A stretch of DNA of 43,244 nucleotides from Treponema sp. UBA4328 (lineage in GTDB: Bacteria > Spirochaetota > Spirochaetia > Treponematales > Treponemataceae), in contig DGTU01000140.1 in NCBI GenBank assembly GCA_002394465.1, positions 1 to 43,244 on the forward strand, given 5' to 3'. Shown one piece after another: positions 41,681-43,244 of the stretch. Position 1 is the first letter of the stretch, and each line of letters begins with the position of its first letter. The translations under genes were made by a program, and so were the position numbers. The notes beneath the pieces are model-generated. The model saw nothing but the letters and a program-made list of their open reading frames with translations, was not told the origin of the DNA and searched no databases.

Positions 41681-42905
41681 TTAGCACAGGAACTGCAAGC
41701 GGCGGTACTATGATGTATGCCGTTACTACGGAGAACACAAAGCCAACCTCAACTGAAGGTTTCAGCGCTACAGTTCCGACTGCAAAAGAACTTTCAGCCG
41801 GCACATATTATGTCTGGTATTACGTTAAGGGAGATGCTTCTCACGATGACAGTGCAATTTCAGAAGAGGCCGTTACAGTAAGTATAGGTGCAGCCACATT
41901 CAGTATTACTGTAACCGGTGGAACTGCAAGTCTTACAAGCAGCGGAGATGCAATTACAAGAGCAAGTGCAGGAATGACCTAAGTAGTCCGACAACATACT
42001 TTACAATGCCTTCTTCTGATGTAACTGTAACAGCACAATTCGTTGATGTATATACAGTTACTGTTGAAAATGGATATACCTATCAATCTGTTGCTACTGC
42101 CGGAACTATGGTTAGTATTAGTGCAAATAATCCGGCTTCAGGAAAGAAACTTGACAAGTGGGTAAGTGACAGTGCAGTTACATTCGAAAATGAAAATTCA
42201 CAATATACATCATTTACAATGATTGCAGAAAATGTAACCGTAACTGCAACATACAAAGATGCAACCGCAACTATTAAAGACCGTCCAAATGCTATGGGTG
42301 ATGTAGTATTTGGAGATGGAACTGCATGTTCTGTTGATGATGCTGCCTCTCTGACTGAAAGTCAGAGAGGTAATGTTTCAGGAGCTGTTTTTAAAATTGA
42401 TCTTGAAAGTAAAAAGGCATGGATTACAGAACTGTCAGAGAGTACAACCTATGCAGGAGATGGATGGGAAGGAAAATATGAATGGGCTGTAGAATCTAAA
42501 GTTGATGAATCGGTTTCGACAAGTGATGACGATGGTGATTACAATGCAACTTTATTCAATGATACTTATGGAATGTTTTTTGGAAATGATTTTCCTGCAG
42601 CAGGTTATCCAGAGACTATAAGTACATGCTATGATATAGACACCGAGTTGACTACTTGGTATTTACCTTCAAAGGATGAGTTGAATCAATTGATTTTGTA
42701 TATGAGTTTGGTTAATTATGCTCTTGATAATGTTGGCTCAGGAACGCAGACTCCTATTACAAAAATAGGTTCAGATTGGTACTGGTCATCTTCACAAGGA
42801 ACTTCGGACGGTACTGCATGGCGTGTTAAGGCTGGAAATACTGCCTGCTATCCGAAGACTGCAAAACTTAGCTGTCGTGCCGTTAAGGTTGTACCTACTG
42901 AGTAG
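41681..42905 (+). pseudogene. Broken gene for a repeat-rich surface protein (Ig-like, InlB-type repeats, DUF1566-like end)
   Basis: The fragment begins inside an Ig-like module (SGGTMMYAVTTENTKP to GTYYVWYYVKGDASHDDSA) with no signal peptide. One InlB/bacterial-repeat module begins (FSITVTGGTASL...) and stops at a TAA at 41980. The frame then shifts by one and resumes at LSSPTTYFTMPSSDVTVTAQF, the end of the same kind of module, with about 30 residues missing. A complete module follows (YTVTVENG to ENVTVTATYKD), then a C-terminal domain with WYLPSKDELNQL, DWYWSSSQ, AWRV and CRAVK, as in DUF1566/FISUMP proteins. The last 300 codons (42006-42905) are open but lack a credible start. Confidence 0.75.
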
Positions 42906-42921
42906 TTTTACTTAAACTTCG

Positions 42922-42947
42922 GGGATACGCTGACGAATTGCGTTCCC
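42922..42947. other. Hairpin just after the surface-protein relic
   Basis: GGGA-T-ACGC (42922-42930) pairs with GCGT-TCCC (42940-42947), 8 bp with one bulged T and a 9-nt loop. It is not followed by a T run, so it is not a simple terminator. Confidence 0.4.
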
Positions 42948-42964
42948 TGAATGTCACACACAGG

Positions 42965-43003
42965 GGCTGTCTGAAAGGCGCAGGCTTTTCGGGCAGCCTT
43001 TTT
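42965..43003 (+). terminator. Rho-independent terminator
   Basis: GGCTGTCTGAAA (42965-42976) pairs with TTTCGGGCAGCC (42987-42998), 12 bp with two G-U pairs, followed by TTTTT. Confidence 0.75.
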
Positions 43004-43051
43004 ATACTGCTTTTTGCGTCATTTTTTCCCTCAGTCAGAAACAGGTTGTGC

Positions 43052-43057
43052 TATAAT
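43052..43057 (+). promoter_or_regulatory. -10 box of the macro-domain gene
   Basis: TATAAT at 43052-43057, with no convincing -35 box. It gives a leader of about 33 nt containing GAGG, so this gene has a conventional leader. Confidence 0.4.
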
Positions 43058-43096
43058 AAAAAATACCGGATCACTTCTCCCGGCGAGGCGGACATT

Positions 43097-43244
43097 ATGG
43101 GAAAGATCAAAATTATCAAAGGTAATATTACAAGACTGCGCTGTGATGCAATCGTTAATGCTGCAAATTCCAGTCTTCTCGGTGGCGGCGGTGTTGATGG
43201 TGCAATTCATTATGCTGCAGGTCCTGAACTTCTCGCTGAATGCC
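43097..43244 (+). CDS. Macro-domain protein, ADP-ribose hydrolase-like (3' end outside window)
   Basis: The first 49 codons of a gene that runs off the window. The ATG at 43097 follows GAGG at 8 nt. The visible part matches the start of YmdB/MacroD-type macro domains: IKIIKGNITRLRCDAIVNAANSSLLGGGGVDGAIHYAAGPELL, with the D in CDAIVNAAN and the GGGGVDGAIH loop that bind ADP-ribose. Such proteins remove acetyl or ADP-ribose groups. The rest of the domain cannot be checked here. Confidence 0.85.
   Translation, partial: MGKIKIIKGNITRLRCDAIVNAANSSLLGGGGVDGAIHYAAGPELLAEC

Noticed and set aside
41656..41982. 108-codon frame as an intact gene starting at TTG 41656.
   Set aside because: It starts inside an HTH relic and an Ig-like module, has no signal peptide or ribosome-binding site, and ends at a frameshift within a repeat.

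Overview
The window looks like chromosome from a host-associated or gut-type spirochaete, most likely a Treponema. Evidence: two chemoreceptors (one fused to a hydrogenase-like sensor), an archaeal-type PheS (a known spirochaete trait), a bactofilin/M23/YaaR/RicT cell-biology operon, a TRAP-fed hexuronate operon, many lipoproteins with short lipoboxes, and the remains of a repeat-rich surface protein of the kind treponemes carry. Genes are tightly packed, often convergent with 0-10 bp between them. No rRNA, tRNA, CRISPR array, intact insertion sequence or prophage was seen.

Layout. 1-5.2 kb: 3' part of an [FeFe]-hydrogenase/chemoreceptor fusion, then glgX and a phosphohexomutase on the minus strand (glycogen use). 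5.2-8.9 kb: a methyltransferase facing the operon M23 peptidase - bactofilin - YaaR - RicT. 9.0-15.4 kb: TatD and DusB, then a spirochaete protein of unknown role, a GAF-GGDEF cyclase, a rhomboid protease and two exported proteins, the middle genes linked by ATGA overlaps. 15.5-21 kb: pheS, a transmembrane chemoreceptor, an FMN-dependent alpha-hydroxy-acid oxidoreductase and an LPP20-like lipoprotein. 21.1-26.9 kb: FtsK with a very long acidic linker, Era, an orphan ABC ATPase and an aldo/keto reductase. 27-33.7 kb: a metalloprotease lipoprotein, then RsmE - YgjP-like metalloprotein - exported protein - RsmG, and a TPR protein with a decayed Mrr-like domain. 33.7-40.3 kb: a GntR regulator divergent from dctP-dctQ-dctM-uxuA-uxuB, with matching palindromic operators over both -10 boxes. 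40.3-43.2 kb: an aminotransferase, a gene graveyard (HTH relic joined to a broken surface-protein gene), and the start of a macro-domain gene.

The most unusual signal is promoter architecture. Ten genes, in several functional classes and on both strands, have a good -10 hexamer exactly 6 or 7 nt before the start codon and no Shine-Dalgarno, which predicts leaderless mRNAs. Genes inside operons mostly have ordinary Shine-Dalgarno sites. ftsK has an exact sigma-28-type GCCGATAA box just before its start. These are read from sequence only; no expression data were available.
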